Below are positions 26,232-39,200 of a DNA stretch of 64,000 bases, in pieces. A program made the position numbers and the translations under genes. How positions within the stretch are numbered: the stretch's first letter is position 1; each line of letters starts with the position of its first letter. The DNA comes from Taeniopygia guttata (lineage: Eukaryota; Chordata; Aves; Passeriformes; Estrildidae). The notes under the pieces were generated by a model. That model ran no database searches and had not been told where the DNA came from. It saw only the letters and a list, made by a program, of their open reading frames with translations. Where the stretch lies: assembly GCF_048771995.1 (NCBI RefSeq), contig NC_133027.1, positions 101,306,501-101,370,500 of the forward strand. Reading direction: 5' to 3'.

Positions 26232-27045
26232 ATGCAGAACATGATGTATTTTTGGAAAATGTTTCCCAAGTTAAAATGAACTATGCAGCACTGCTTGGTT
26301 TCAGTGTTAGTACAAGCCCACAGAGCCAACTTAGGCAATCGCAGGTGTAACAAAGACAATGCAAATTAATCCAAGTATTTCACCATGAATGGGGAAAATC
26401 TAATTTTAAAAAAATTCTGAAATGCCTTTGTATAAATTTCTGCAAAGATGTAACATTTTCCAAGCTATCCATTAGCTCCAACATAAGGTAGAAAATAATC
26501 TTATTGCACATCCTCCTGACAGCGGTGGGTACAGGTGTTTCCCAGGTCTAAGTTGGGAGGTGTGAGCATCTTTCCACCCAGGGAGATGTTCACCTTCTGG
26601 AAAGACAGCAGCACAGCCATTCATTAACCCAACTCCAATTTGTACCAAGCTGGTGGTCAGAGATGAGCTGGGGACACTGTGACACAGCTGGAAAACCAGG
26701 ACTGGCCACTGCTACAGCACAGAATGTCCGGGATCTCATGGGTGAAGGCAACCTGCATAGCCTGTATCACAGATGGCATGTTCAGGGGAACACTGGATGA
26801 ACAAGTTGAAAAGCTTGAATATGTGTTTCCTTTAAGGGCAGTGATCAAATTAACCGTTATTAGTTTCTGTATGTTAAGGAAAGTGCTATTGCAGAGCCAC
26901 AGAATACATGAGGGAGAGAAGATATTTGAAACTTTGGATAGAAAAGGAAAATAATGAAATCCAAGACTCCCACGGAGTGCAGGGAAGGGTGAGCGTATAA
27001 CTTCTGAGGAATAGAGGGCTTGTATCCACAGACTGACCCCACAGC

Positions 27046-27069
27046 TTTTTTTTTTTTTTTTTTTTTTTT
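27046..27069. repeat. T24 homopolymer
   Basis: Twenty-four consecutive T on the plus strand, followed by AATATAATATA. No retrocopied gene could be recognised beside it on the minus strand, so it is reported only as a homopolymer. Confidence 0.95.
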
Positions 27070-28938
27070 AATATAATATATTCCTGGATAGATATAAGGA
27101 AAATCTTTTAGGAAAATCTGCCTCTGTAACAGGTTTTGACAAAACATTGCCCTGCATTCTTCCTATTGCCTCTTCTCTTCTAGAAAAAAACATTTTGAAG
27201 TTTAGAGTTTTGTGGTTTAGAGAATGAGAATCACAAACCCACCATCTAGCCTGCAATGCAGTGTACTGGCGAGTAGGGTGGCACATCCATGCAAATCCCT
27301 CCCCTTTTACAGCTTTTCCCCTCCTTTCAGTTTTCAAATTACTCAAGAAACATTAAATTATTTCCTAGAACATATTCACTGTTGAACCAACTCAACTTCC
27401 TACGCCAGTGTTTGGAAACCACTTGTTTGTTATGATGAAAAAAACAGTGGTACATTCCCCTCTTTCTTTGTGTCAGTCCTATTTTCCTTCCTGTAATCAA
27501 CTCTTCGTGTCACCTTTCCACTTCAAACTTAGGTTTGTGCCATGAATAATTTTTAATGCTAGATTAGAATTTGCCTGGTGTGAAATTTCCATATCCATAA
27601 GCAAGCATCACCATTACTCAGCCAAAGCAAGTACTTAAGGGGAACAAGTCTAATCATCACACCTCAATACCTGCAGCAGAAAGGGTGTGCCTGTACTACA
27701 CCGGGCTTTTAGTTAGCATCACTATTTTGATGGGCTTTTTTCTCACAACCATATCCAGTAACTGTGGAGTCTCACTCCTGCAATGTTTCATCTCCTGCTC
27801 CATCACCTGCAGCTGGATGGATTCTGGATCACAGGACACAACAATGGTGCTTTTTACTGCTGTTTAAATGGGGCTCTGCCCTGAAAATCACTCTGAGCAG
27901 AAACTCCTTGAGAACTACTGGGAACAAACCTCATGAAGGGCCTTTGAAAATGTGAAGGAAGAAGGCAAAACAAACAAATCAGGATAAGGGTAACAAAAGG
28001 GTCGCATGCTGGGCTGATCAAAACCTTGCTTATTACTTTGCACACATGATACTCATTCCCTCTGTTCCACAGACATTCCATTCAGCTTTACATACTCAAC
28101 ATCAACGTGGCACATCAGATGTGCAGCAAGACCACGTGCACAGAGCACAGCACCCCCAGGCCAAGCTCTTTGCACACACAACCCCGTGCAGATGCATCCA
28201 GCCTGAAATTCATAAGCCAATTCCCATGATTTCCAGCGAGACAAGTTTTCAGTTCAGCAAAAAGCTGGGCTGTCAGCTAAGCCATTTATGGCAGCTCTCC
28301 CCATCTGCAGCCCTTCCCCCTGTGCACAAACCCTCTTTCTGCTCGCTGCTGCAGAGTTATGATCAGTTCCCACAGGGTGATTCTGGGGAGACAGTGCTTG
28401 CAGCAGGAGATATTATAATTGGCAATAATTCAGGACCCAAAAATGGGACACAGGCCATAGTTCCCGTTGATCTTTTCTTACAGCACAGCTAAGCCAGAAT
28501 TTCTATCACGCCAGCTGTGACATTAAAATCTCTGATGTTGGTCAGGCTCCAAAGTGATGGGGGGAACTTAAGAATAAACTTTCCAGTCAAACCTGCATCA
28601 GTCTTTGTTTCAATGTGTTCCTTCACTCATTTCCAGTCAAATAGATTTAAATCCATGGAAGAATGAAGTTAAAAAATAAAATCAAAGCAGTAAAAGAGAA
28701 GGCTGCATACCAAATTCTCGCCTTTTCGTTTCTGAGAAATTTATGGATTGCAATAGCCTGCATGCAAATACTCCAGAAGAAAGCCATCCAAGGAAGTGAA
28801 ACTGCTGCAGGAACACCACCTGGGTTGGCAGTGATGATGTACCATTTGGCAAGGCTCACCAAAAACCGTGACCTTGTCAGCATTCCATGGAGGGGTGGGT
28901 GGAAGAGTCTGCACAGCCACCTGCCACTCCCAAAGGGG

Positions 28939-29013
28939 TACAGAGGAGCCCATGGACACAGCCAGCCCATGGAGGCTCCACAAGGATACACAGCAGCCCA
29001 TGGACACAACCAG
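28939..29013. repeat. Two-copy degenerate tandem repeat, about 48-bp period
   Basis: AGCCCATGGACACA followed by GCCAG or ACCAG starts at 28947 and again at 28995, each preceded by a TACA-purine context. Only about 30 bases per copy are alike. It lies in a GC-richer stretch with overlapping open frames on both strands that show no recognisable product. Confidence 0.55.
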
Positions 29014-32000
29014 GCAGCATCAGTACAGAGAAACATCAGCTGGACAGCTGAAGCCTTGGCCTAAAGTTTCTGAAGACATGAGTCCTAGGCAAGCTGAAGT
29101 TGTTCCCCTCTTTGCTGTTAGGGAGAATGACTCTGATTTAATTGTTGGAAATTACCTGGAAGGTTGTCCTAGTCTAAAGAGAGAAAAAACATTCTGAAAC
29201 ATTATGTGTATAATTGAACGAAAATCTATCAGAACAAGAGGTCTACTCAGGGAAAGATGCTTCAGAGGTACAACCCCAGGAAGGCCATTGAGAGAGCAAT
29301 TTGGAAGATAGCTGTTCAAGCAGCTAGTGGTTTTTTGTTTTAGAGAATTATTGAGTCTAATACAAAATACTCCAACATAAGCAGAATTTCTATGAACAAC
29401 CCCACAAAATATAATGTAAGCAGATCCATATGGTCCTGGCAAAGGGTGGAATGGACATCTGTCCTGAAAAATGCCTCATAGGTATGCTTTTTTGAAAGTT
29501 TAAAATGCTCCACATCTGTTTCCTCCCAGCTGGCAGAAAACCATGGAACTGCAGATCTCCTGATTTGTAAATCAATCTAAAAATGCATTACAACTTTTGA
29601 CATAAGAAACCCAGCTTTCCATGCTCAATGGACATTTCATTTTCCCTTGGCCAAACTTGGGGCAAATGGGATCCTTTCAGAAGCCCTGTCTATACAACAA
29701 ATTAGACAGTCATGAAAAACCTCTGTTTAGCATTAGCAATGGGGGACATCTGTGTCTGGACAAGATGCTGACTCTCTCTCTGCTCTCAATTCTGTGTTGA
29801 CTGGTTCTTCAAGTAAAAATTCTAATCAACAAAATGCTGAAAACAAGGTTTTCCACAGAAATTCTTCCCAGGGTAGCAGCAGAGAAAAGAGAGTGCCCAC
29901 CCATAAAGGGATGCTGCTCTTACCCACTCTGGATTCTGGACCAGAGGAAACGTAGCAAGAGCAGCTTTGGCATAATCAGTGGGCTGCTCTGTGCTCTGTG
30001 CACACACTTCACAGCTCTGTTTGCTCCCTCTGCTTTTGCTGTCAGATGGAAAACTTTTTGTCTGCTCTGCTAAAGCCAAAAGCTTTGGTTATAATTTTGT
30101 TTATTTCTGGGTTTTTTTGGCTTGTTTTCCTGAGCTATGAGGTGAGCCCCCAGGCCTCCATGATGAAGCAACAACACTGAAGTTTGTTCCAAGTTCCTTT
30201 TACTCAGGAAATACATAGTTTTATAAGTTCCCAGTTCCATTGCCAGTGTCCTCCCAACACCAGAACACTCATTGTCAGAGTACAAAATTCCAGGGATTTT
30301 TATACTTACATCCTAGATAGTGTTTGAAGCTGTATCTGTTGTCTGATGCACACAGCTTGTGACTTTTCCCCTTCTGTGATTTTCCTGTATGCAGCTATAG
30401 GTGCATAGCAGGGTGTGAATAGACTTCAAAAGGAAAAAAATGATTGCCAGTGCAAGGACTGATCACTGATAGAGCTGTGGAAGGGGATAAAAATGGGACA
30501 CACACACAAGTGCTAAGCTGATTGACAAGAGTGCATTGAAAAGAAGCTGAAGGAACTCTTAAACAGCACTAAAAGCAAAAGTCACCTCTTGCTTGCAGCC
30601 TGGGAGGGCAGTGACGTAGGCAGGGTGAGGAGCCTTGTGTTGTGTGACAGAAGATTCAGAGCAAGGTCAACTGGCAACACAAGCAATGCACAACAGAAAC
30701 ATGGCACTGCTGCAACATCCCCAGAGGGAACAGAGCAGACCAAGAGCTCTCTGGAGCACTTGGCTCACCAGACAAAGGCATTTTCTAGAAACAGGAACCT
30801 AAAAGCACTTATCAAAAGATAAAGCTGGGACAAGGTAGCTGGCTATGATTCAGACAGCCTCCAGGAACTTAGCAAAAGTTGGGCTTTTTTATGAGGAACC
30901 AACAAGTGTGGTGGTTACCTGAGAGCAAAAATAATGTGACCCACAGAGCTACACAGGCGAGGCTGCTGACAAGTCACAGCTCTGCTGGATATCACTTGGT
31001 TGGTGAGAGCTGGGAAGTGTCCAGAGGTCCCCTTCTGAAAAGGATACTGGGCTGTAAAAATCACGAGGACATACATATCCCTTAAAGATGTAGACTGTTT
31101 GTAGATTTTGGTTCCCTAGAAGAACTTTTTGGAAGAAGGTTGTTTTCTACCAACCAGTATATCCAAACGAAGTGAAAAGGTTTTAAAGACTTTAGCATAC
31201 AGACAAAAGCTAGGTGTGTGGTGGGGAACCAGTGTAGGAAACAGCTCTGGTAAAAACCAGTTCCACTACTGCCTCTCCTCTCCCAATCCTCTTGCCTCAC
31301 CGTTCTGCTGGGAAGGCTTCTGTGCTCCTAAACCTTCTTAATTAACTGTGAAGTCATCCACATATCCCTTCCAAGCCAGGAAAAAAAAAAAAAAAGGCCT
31401 AGAGCACTCATATCCATTATCCATTTGATGCTTGCATACGTGTATCTGCACACAAAGCCACTCCATGCATATTAAATACATTAAAATGTGTACACTGGCC
31501 AGGGTTCTAAAGGGTATAATCCTACTGTAAGCAGTTTTTCATTCTCAGTTGATTAAAGTATTAGTACATAAAACATCTGTCAGAAATAAAGATTAGGCAA
31601 TGGGCTTGGACTTGTTCAGGAGGAAAGCAAACATGCAGCACAAGTATCACTCAAGTAAAATCCAGCTCATGTAATAGTAACCCTTCCACTGCCAGGAACC
31701 CACATTTTATTAGCATGAAGCTGTGGAAATGAGAATTTTTTGGTTGGTTGGTTTGGCCTAGCCTAAATTTCACAAGGACATTCTACTTACTTCATCCTGA
31801 TTCAAATGAAATATTGCACTGAACTGACGGGAACATTCACATCTTATGCAGTGAAGCACAAAGTAGAAAATACAGCATATTGTTCAGTGCAGACTAATCA
31901 ATTTAACGATCAAAATACAATTTTTGCTCATTTTTGTAAATAAAACCAGAATCATTGCTTTCTAGGGATGATTAAAAAAGTAAGAAGCTAGACCTTGACG

Positions 32001-33427
32001 TGCATCATATGCAAAAACTAGTACTTGTTATTTATATAACAAATTATATATATATAAGAATTCTAGCAAGATCAAACCAAAGAAACTCGTCATTCATTAC
32101 TACCCATCCACATCCCCAGCCTGTTCCTCACCTATCCTGAAACTTCCATGGGGAAAAAAAAAATCCCATATGGATTTGTAGTCATATTCACAAAATCCAG
32201 TATCACTTTATCTGATTCACCCATATGGATGCAGACTGCAAGAATCCATAAGCAAGGCACTCCCTAACTTTCCGATGTTTTACCACTAAACCACACAAAC
32301 ATTTTAATACAGACTTTAAGTTTTCCATCATGTAGTTATAGTTTTATGCCTTCTGTGGTGTTTCCACCCTGAACCTCATCTCCACAGAACAAATACCATC
32401 ACTGAAGCTTCCTGAACTGACAGCAGCTGCTGCTGTCCCAGGAGGTGACAGTGGGCACTTGGAAGCCCGGTCCCACCTGCATCACTAACGAGGACTCCAA
32501 GTCCAGCTTACCTGCTCTTCAGGAAGACTCCTGCCTGAGAATCCCAGCAGAAGAGGTAGCAAAAGCCTCGAGAGAAAGGGAGCATAGAATTGCACAGCAC
32601 TGCACAGCTGCAGGTGTGCTGGGAACAGCACAGCATGACCTTGGGACATCTATATTGCTCATGGTAGAACATTCCCCTGGTGTAAGCATTCTCCTGACAA
32701 TTTGGTGGAAATGAAGAGTTTTGGTTTCCAGTCCAACTCAGGGTGGTCATGATGGTTTTTGTTTGCTTTTCCTTTAAGTGAGGATAAACATAAGGTATTT
32801 GTCTATCTTGCAGGTTTCTTCCTTCTGTACCTCATCCTCCCCTTTGTGAAGCACAGAAACCAGATGCAAGAAATGCAAATGATTCAAAGCCTTTGAAAAG
32901 ACAGAATCTCACACAAGGAATATATTCAGCATATTGTGACCTTCTGCACCTGCAGCTGGACAGAGACTATGAGAAATGGGGAAACATTCTGGTATTTAAT
33001 ACATTATAGCAAAAATAAGTTTGCACTTCTCTCATGACTTCCAGAAGAAAGCCATGACTTCTGCTTCTGGGCAGAACCCTGGAAGGCGGACTGCACTTTG
33101 TAGGAGGACAAAAACCTGTTTACAACATTCTGCCACTCATCAATTAGCTACAGAAGAATAATGCCAGCTGCTTGTGAAAAATGGAAAAGGGAAATGTCAT
33201 AGAACTTTTGAGACATAAACAAGAGCAATATTTAGATCTGACAATCATATACATGATGCTGAGTTAACTTATTTTTAGACAGCTGGGAGTTTTCAAAAAA
33301 AGCACACGTTGAGAAAGTTGAGAAAATTCTTTCAAAATCACAGACCCAGACACTGCAACTATGATGACAGTATCCACTTTATGTACAGAAGGAACCAGAA
33401 CAGATATGGAGAAAGACACTGCAATAT

Positions 33428-33447
33428 TTTATTTTGATTATTTTATT
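33428..33447 (-). promoter_or_regulatory. Candidate EML4 polyadenylation signals (two AATAAA)
   Basis: On the minus strand AATAAA occurs at 33447-33442 and again at 33433-33428. The 40 bases downstream on that strand are rich in T and GT (TGTCTTTCTCC, TGTTCTGGTTCC), as expected for a downstream cleavage element. They are the first perfect hexamers after the EML4 stop codon. Cleavage would fall at roughly 33400-33430. Confidence 0.45.
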
Positions 33448-34084
33448 TTTTTAATCTTCAAAGTTTTCTGCCTCAAGACAGGAATGCATGATAGATAGAA
33501 ATGGCTCAAACATCTTCACATGAAACACTCTTAATAATAATTCATTCACAATTATTTTTCTAAAACATCTACAGTTACATAATCCCATTTCCATCCAATA
33601 TCACAGATTTAATTATTTGTTAAACAGTAGTTGCCAGCAATTGAAAGCTGTAAGGCTTTTTGCATATTAGTAGAGTCTTCTGAGCTACACAAGAATATCA
33701 CAACTCTAACTCTCACTTACATGGCAACCCCAGGTGACAGATGTTCCAAAGAGAAATGTGTTGCTTACGTGGAGTTCATAACATGACAGAGAGCTCTCTG
33801 TGCCTCGCTAGCTCTACTATCCCTTCTCCTTTACTAAGATTATTTTCTAAACCTACAGCATATTCCTCATTTGTAACCAAGAACTTTGATGAGCTGATGA
33901 ACTTTATCTTCCACTGCTGCTATTTGGCAAATTTGCAAGTCAGGCATACTAGAGCTCTCCAGTAAAACTCTATGTACAGAGCACAGTTAAAACAGATGGG
34001 TTGCTTGGAATCCATGTCTCCCTCCAGCTGAAGGGAACTACTTTGAGGTTCTCTGAAACTGTTGTAAACAAGAGGATATTTTTT

Positions 34085-34135
34085 TCTATATATATATATG
34101 TGTGTATATATATATTTATATATTTTATATATAAA
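34085..34135. repeat. TA-rich simple repeat in the EML4 3' UTR region
   Basis: An imperfect run of TA dinucleotides with an internal TGTGTG break, followed by TATATTTTATATATAA. It produces spurious Tyr/Ile-rich open frames on both strands. Confidence 0.9.
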
Positions 34136-35788
34136 TGTTCTAAATGTCCTTTGGGAGTCCATTTGTTTTTATCTTTCCAAATGATGACTAAATACCTGAT
34201 CTGTAGCATTTCTCCTGAGAAGATACTAGTAAGGGAATGACAGTTTTGATGCACTTTGGAATGGCACAATCACGTAAACGTTTGCACAATTAAGACTTAT
34301 GAACTCATCCAAAGTTTCTAAACATGATATTCTAACTAAGAACTAAAATACCAGCACAATGCAGCAAGTTAAAAAAGAAAATTCTATGTAATCAAAATAT
34401 AAACAAGTACATAGGAAATGGATATCTGCCAGTAAATCTATATCTTTTTTAAAGTAGGAAATGTATGCACTTAAGAAAAAAATGTAGCTATCTGACAAAC
34501 TTTGTAAAAAAAAAAGTACTTTCCAAATGCATAACAAATGCCAAGATATCCCGTAACTGGCCAGGTATAGCCACATGAGAACTGCATGGCTTAGAGCAAC
34601 CTGGGGAGGAGTGGGGTGGAAATAAAATCACAAAAACAATAGATCAGCAAGTCTAGGGAAAAAAAAAAAAAAATCACATCATCACCTAAATTACTGTATG
34701 CTTATACCACAACTGCTAAAGGAGCCAGGGAAAAAAAAAAAAAAAAGAAAGTAGAGATTGCAGTTTAATGACTTTTAAGAATTACCTCTAAAAATTCAGA
34801 AGAAAAAATTATCAACTTACTAATTCTAAGCACCAATTTAATAATTTAAGTTAACTGTATTTATATTTTTCATACTAGGGATGGAGCAAGTTCTGCTTGA
34901 AGGCTTAAAGTTTAACTCTGGAGCCCATCTGACTTCTGTGTTCTTGTTATGCTTCTTCTGCTGTTCACATCAAAGTCACTGTAAAAGATTCTCTCAAGTT
35001 TCCGACTCTCTTGGCAAGCAATTCTTTGAAGAGACAATTGTGTCCTACAGTTTAAGTCAACTTTCAGGTCATGAAAAGTGAAACATGCCAGTATTTGGTT
35101 AGCCTGCTAGTTAAGAGTCTGTGAAAATGGAACAGTCGACACCATTCCTCAACAGGATTTTCCTTAGAACTAGCAGCACCCAGGGCAGACCAACTTTGAA
35201 CACATCCAGACTCCACGAGGAATTAGTAGTGTTAGAAAATTGCATATGTGTTAGATCAAGAAGGCATTGCCATACATGTGGCATTGTTACATTATTTTTC
35301 CTCTATTTTTCTCAAGAAAAACAAAGGAAAACAGCCCTACAAAGAGCTTTTTGGTTGATTTTTTCATTCTGTTTGTCTTTGCACCTGGAAAAAGCAGCAG
35401 AGTGCTTCCCAGCTGGAACAGCTCAGCGCTTCCCATTAGCTCAGTTCTAGAAAGCACTTCCACATAGTTAAGGTGGTCTACTTCAGCTAATTCTCAGAGC
35501 TAACCTTTTTTCCAGTATGTATTTCATGCCACTTCCTGACAGCAATTTCAGAACTGAAATGGATCTATAGTAATGTCCACTACTAACTGCGACCAGATCT
35601 TGCTACAGACCATCAAGCCAGGCCCTTGGGATGGTTCCACGCATTGAACTGAAGCTCAGACTAAAAATCTCACTGAAACTCAAAATCTGGAGCGGTCATG
35701 AATCTCAGCTACTCTTCCCTATTTGAACCCTCACCCTTGTAATGAAAGCACGCACACCACGGGAAAACAACAACCTGAGCCGGGAGCA

Positions 35789-36253
35789 CTACGACACCGG
35801 TGAGTTATCCTGCTGCTCCTCCGTGACCGTGGACTCGCTGTGCTCCTCGCTCAGCTCGTTGGAGGGCTCCTCGTAGCTCGGCTCGGCGGGATCCAGGCTG
35901 CTTCCCTCGCTGTGCTCCTCGCTGTGCTCCTCGCTGTGCTCCGCACACTGCTCCAAGTTGCTCTCCAAGGAAGCCGGAGAGCTGCCAGTTACGCTTTCAT
36001 TTTGGTTCATTTCATTAAAAGGCTGTGGGAGATGTGCAGGAGACTGCACAGCGTTTTCACTGGCAGGGATGGGCACTTTGGTGGCACCGATATCCAGGAC
36101 AATGTCATTTGGTGGCAGAGTTACCTTCTCCACGAGTTTCCACTGAATAATACTCATGTCTTTCCCTCCAGTTGAAATCAAGTGACCGTCGCTATGGGTG
36201 AAGCTGACATTTGTCACATGACTACTGTGAGCACTGTATTTGTGACTTGGGGC
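35789..36253 (-). CDS. EML4: EML4 exon 23, coding part: last WD unit and acidic C-terminal tail
   Basis: The coding part is 465 bases, 154 codons and a TAG stop at 35789-35791. It opens with [13 protein letters not shown], completes the last blade with [17 protein letters not shown], and then runs into a tail of about 111 residues. The tail is rich in Glu, Ser and Pro with no propeller strands. It contains [19 protein letters not shown], a run of EEHS units, and ends NSPVS. In human EML4 this tail is disordered and phosphorylated, but which sites are kept here is inference. The acceptor is TTTTCAATAG. A perfect 12-base tandem repeat encodes the EEHS run. Confidence 0.96.
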   Translation of the reverse strand, partial: APSHKYSAHSSHVTNVSFTHSDGHLISTGGKDMSIIQWKLVEKVTLPPNDIVLDIGATKVPIPASENAVQSPAHLPQPFNEMNQNESVTGSSPASLESNLEQCAEHSEEHSEEHSEGSSLDPAEPSYEEPSNELSEEHSESTVTEEQQDNSPVS

Positions 36254-39200
36254 CTATTGAAAACAAACAGAAAGATAAATCACATGCTGACTGGAAGAGC
36301 ATATGATACGGAAATTTAAAACCACTAATATTTTTACTTAGCCCTTCAAGAGAGGTCTTAGTTCACAAAAGAGTAAGGAATTATATTTATATTAGATTTC
36401 CCACAATACTTCCTCTCTTCTTTGCAACTTGGAAAAGATTTAGATATTTGTAGAAAAAGTAATGGACCTCACATTACCAGCAAACACAAAGCATCAAGCC
36501 TTTTCGTCCGAATATAAGGATAACTATTGCCAGTTCTCTTTCAGGTATATTGTTTTATATTTATATTGCTTTGCACTTTCTATTTTATATGTAAAATTAA
36601 TGGGGGTTTCTTCAATATAAAAGTAGTATTTGCCTGCCAGGCTCCAAAACAACTATGCTGGAAGCAAGGAAAGCTTCAGGCAATGTAAACAAGCATATGG
36701 ACAAGCCTGGCCTAGACTTACCTTTGGCTTGGAACAGGGATACTGAAAGAGATGGACCTTACAAAAATCATCAGCCACTGCTATCACTTTTCGGTTATGG
36801 GATCTGACAAGGGCATTTATGTCTGTCCCATCTGATCCTTCGGGCCAAACTCCTAGGAAAGAGTACAGCAGATATTCAGCAATGGTGGTTTTGGAAACAA
36901 ATCAACAGAAACTCATGAACAAAAATAAAATCTATAAAGCTGTGAGAAAAGGCAAGATGAACAAAAGGTAAGACAGAAATTCAGCTGGAAAATGGAATGT
37001 GCATTGCATTATATGCCATTAATATTTTGCTAGTCTACTGCTGCTCCCCCCATCCTGTTCTCCCAAACCCTCAGTTTCTGCCAGGATAACATCTTGGGCT
37101 GAACATTTGTTTCCTGTTCAAAACCTCAGTCTTGTTTAAACCTTATCTTTAGATTAAGTTTGCTGCTGAACTGGTAACTCTTAATACTGTCATTCACGCA
37201 CAGACATTTTAAAAGCAACAATGATGCTGAAGGACAAGGCAAACCCAGGTACAGTACATTGTGGTCCTACTGGCTTCTTCTCTGGTTTCATTTGACTTCT
37301 TGTACTTCAAATATTAGTATTTGTGTAATTCAAAGAAGACAACTGATTGATGACACTGCAGAAACCCAGCCTGTGCAAGCTTAGTAGATATAAGTGCTGT
37401 CAAGTGCTTAAGTACAATTCAATATAATTTTAAATCAGAAGAATGACACAGATATGTCTAGACAAAATAATAACAACGTTTCCTAGATGAAAAACACTGA
37501 TTAAATTTGGAATGGGGGAGACTCCAAACAAAATTCTTTTAACAAAACCTCAAGACATTAGAGATTCCCATAATAAAACAGACAACTCACATTGGCATGG
37601 AAAGCTGAGCAAAAGGTAAGCAAGGGGTTATAAAATATGCCAAAGGTACCATGTTTTTAAAATCAGATTTGGGTTCCTGATTAGGTCTAGGAGTCAGGTG
37701 GAATTTTCACCCCTCAAATTTCACCCCCACCCCAAAAAACTCTGTGTCAAATTCACCAAGAGGGCTGTTGATTATCAGATATGAAAATATTTTCTTCCTC
37801 TCTTACAGTTGCTGACTTCAATAAAATAAAAACCACGTGCTGTCTACTGTTTTATACAGCACAAAAAGCCAATTCAGAATTGCCATATCTTCTTGTTTTT
37901 AAGCAAAATGGCAAAGAGTGTTTAAAGCTGTTTTTTCCCATTCTTCAGTGGGTGGAGTAAGAACTTTATTTTCTTTGAAGAATAACAAAGGCAGCTTGTT
38001 AAACTTGTTACAATGCCAATAAGCTACATTGTAGGTAATTTACTAATAATGAAGTGCTTAGGAAAGTATTCACAAACATCTTAGTGCTCTCACATCAATG
38101 AAATAAAAGTGAAAAAAATATACTATTTAAGAATTTTCAAGTAATTCAACCTGAATGAATTTTACCTTTCCTCATTCATTCTATATATGAAATACTGTTA
38201 TCATGTGGGAGTAATAAATGCCTGAAGTTTCAGCCACCACCTTAGGCAGGCTTTGACAAAGAACTATGCAATTTCCTCTTCTTTTTAATTTCCTTTTCTT
38301 ATTAATTTAAGATTAAAAGGACTAATATTCAAGATTGAAGCTTTTATTAAACATCTTTTATGTTCACCAAGTCCTTTAGCTGCTCCAAAGGTAAGGCAAC
38401 CCTTTGTGATAAGACAGCAGGATTTGCTTTCAATGCATCAGGCAAACATGAAAAAATCCAAGACACTTATATGACTAAGTCTTGAATTTTTGAGATAACT
38501 GCAAAAATGCTTAATAACTGTAAAAATAACAAAACCACCGAAGTAATATGACTTTATAATATAAGGCACAACAGCAGCACTTAAATTTTAACAAATTCTG
38601 CTAAGCAGCAGTAAGCCTCTCAAAAGAATCTGTTCAGGCAGAACTGTGGGAAATGTGCAGCAAAGCCCAGACTGACTTCAAGTGTTTGGGGTGCAGAGTG
38701 ATGACACTGCTGAGCCAACAGTAACAGCAGCTGCCAAAAGGAGTGATGCTGTTCTCATCCAAACCATGCGCTTCCATCCTCCTCCTGCTGACAACAGCGC
38801 GACGCCTGATCTGTGGCACACTACCCACAGAGCTGAATTGTAAAACACATGGCCCCAAAATCCCAAATCCCACAAACCTAACCCTCTCCTGAACATCAGT
38901 GAGCAGGCCCTGGCTTGCTTGGATCCCTGAGCCAGCTGACCCTTGGGTGAAAGCCAGATTAGCAAATATCTGATAGGTTGGCTTAGCTGCACTGTCTGAT
39001 TTAATGGGAAAATACTTGCCTTTGTCTGAGGTCAAACCATAACTTTAAGATTCTGCAAAGGGTGTCAGACTAACAGACAGTATAAAATTAGGGCGTGATG
39101 AATCTTGGCTAGGAAGTTTAAATATATTGTTCTGCCCTGGAATACCATCACATTACCTGCTTTATCTGTTTCATGCCCAGGTTCTCTGGCACACTGAAGA

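Larger units (their letters stand above)
25688..33409. other. Intergenic between the CR1 copy and the EML4 3' end, no gene recognised
   Basis: It contains the AAATAC repeat, the T24 run and an A15 run at about 31380-31395. A GC-richer section at 28.0-29.1 kb has open frames of 129-148 codons on both strands, none with a recognisable domain. The gene expected here from human order, COX7A2L, was not found. Confidence 0.5.
33410..35788 (-). other. EML4: EML4 3' untranslated region (extent inferred)
   Basis: There is no further splice acceptor of note after the stop codon and no coding frame, so the final exon should run on as 3' UTR. Reading down the minus strand I found no AATAAA until 33447-33442, which would give about 2.4 kb of UTR, close to the length I recall for human EML4. 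Weaker ATTAAA-type hexamers occur earlier, for example around 34836 and 34760, so shorter forms are possible. Within it are two runs that become U15 and U16 in the mRNA (34659-34673 and 34731-34746) and a TA-rich stretch near 34087-34135. The left limit is uncertain. Confidence 0.5.

Noticed and set aside
27046..27069. T24 run as the tail of a processed pseudogene on the minus strand
   Set aside because: No recognisable gene sequence precedes it on the minus strand and no target-site duplication was seen.
28046..29197. Overlapping open frames of 109-148 codons on both strands
   Set aside because: Frames overlap each other in opposite directions, carry no known motif and coincide with a GC-richer stretch with a small tandem duplication.
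33301..33360. Plus-strand text that could encode RKFFQ, reminiscent of a COX7A2L segment
   Set aside because: Flanking residues do not match the family and no splice signals fit.
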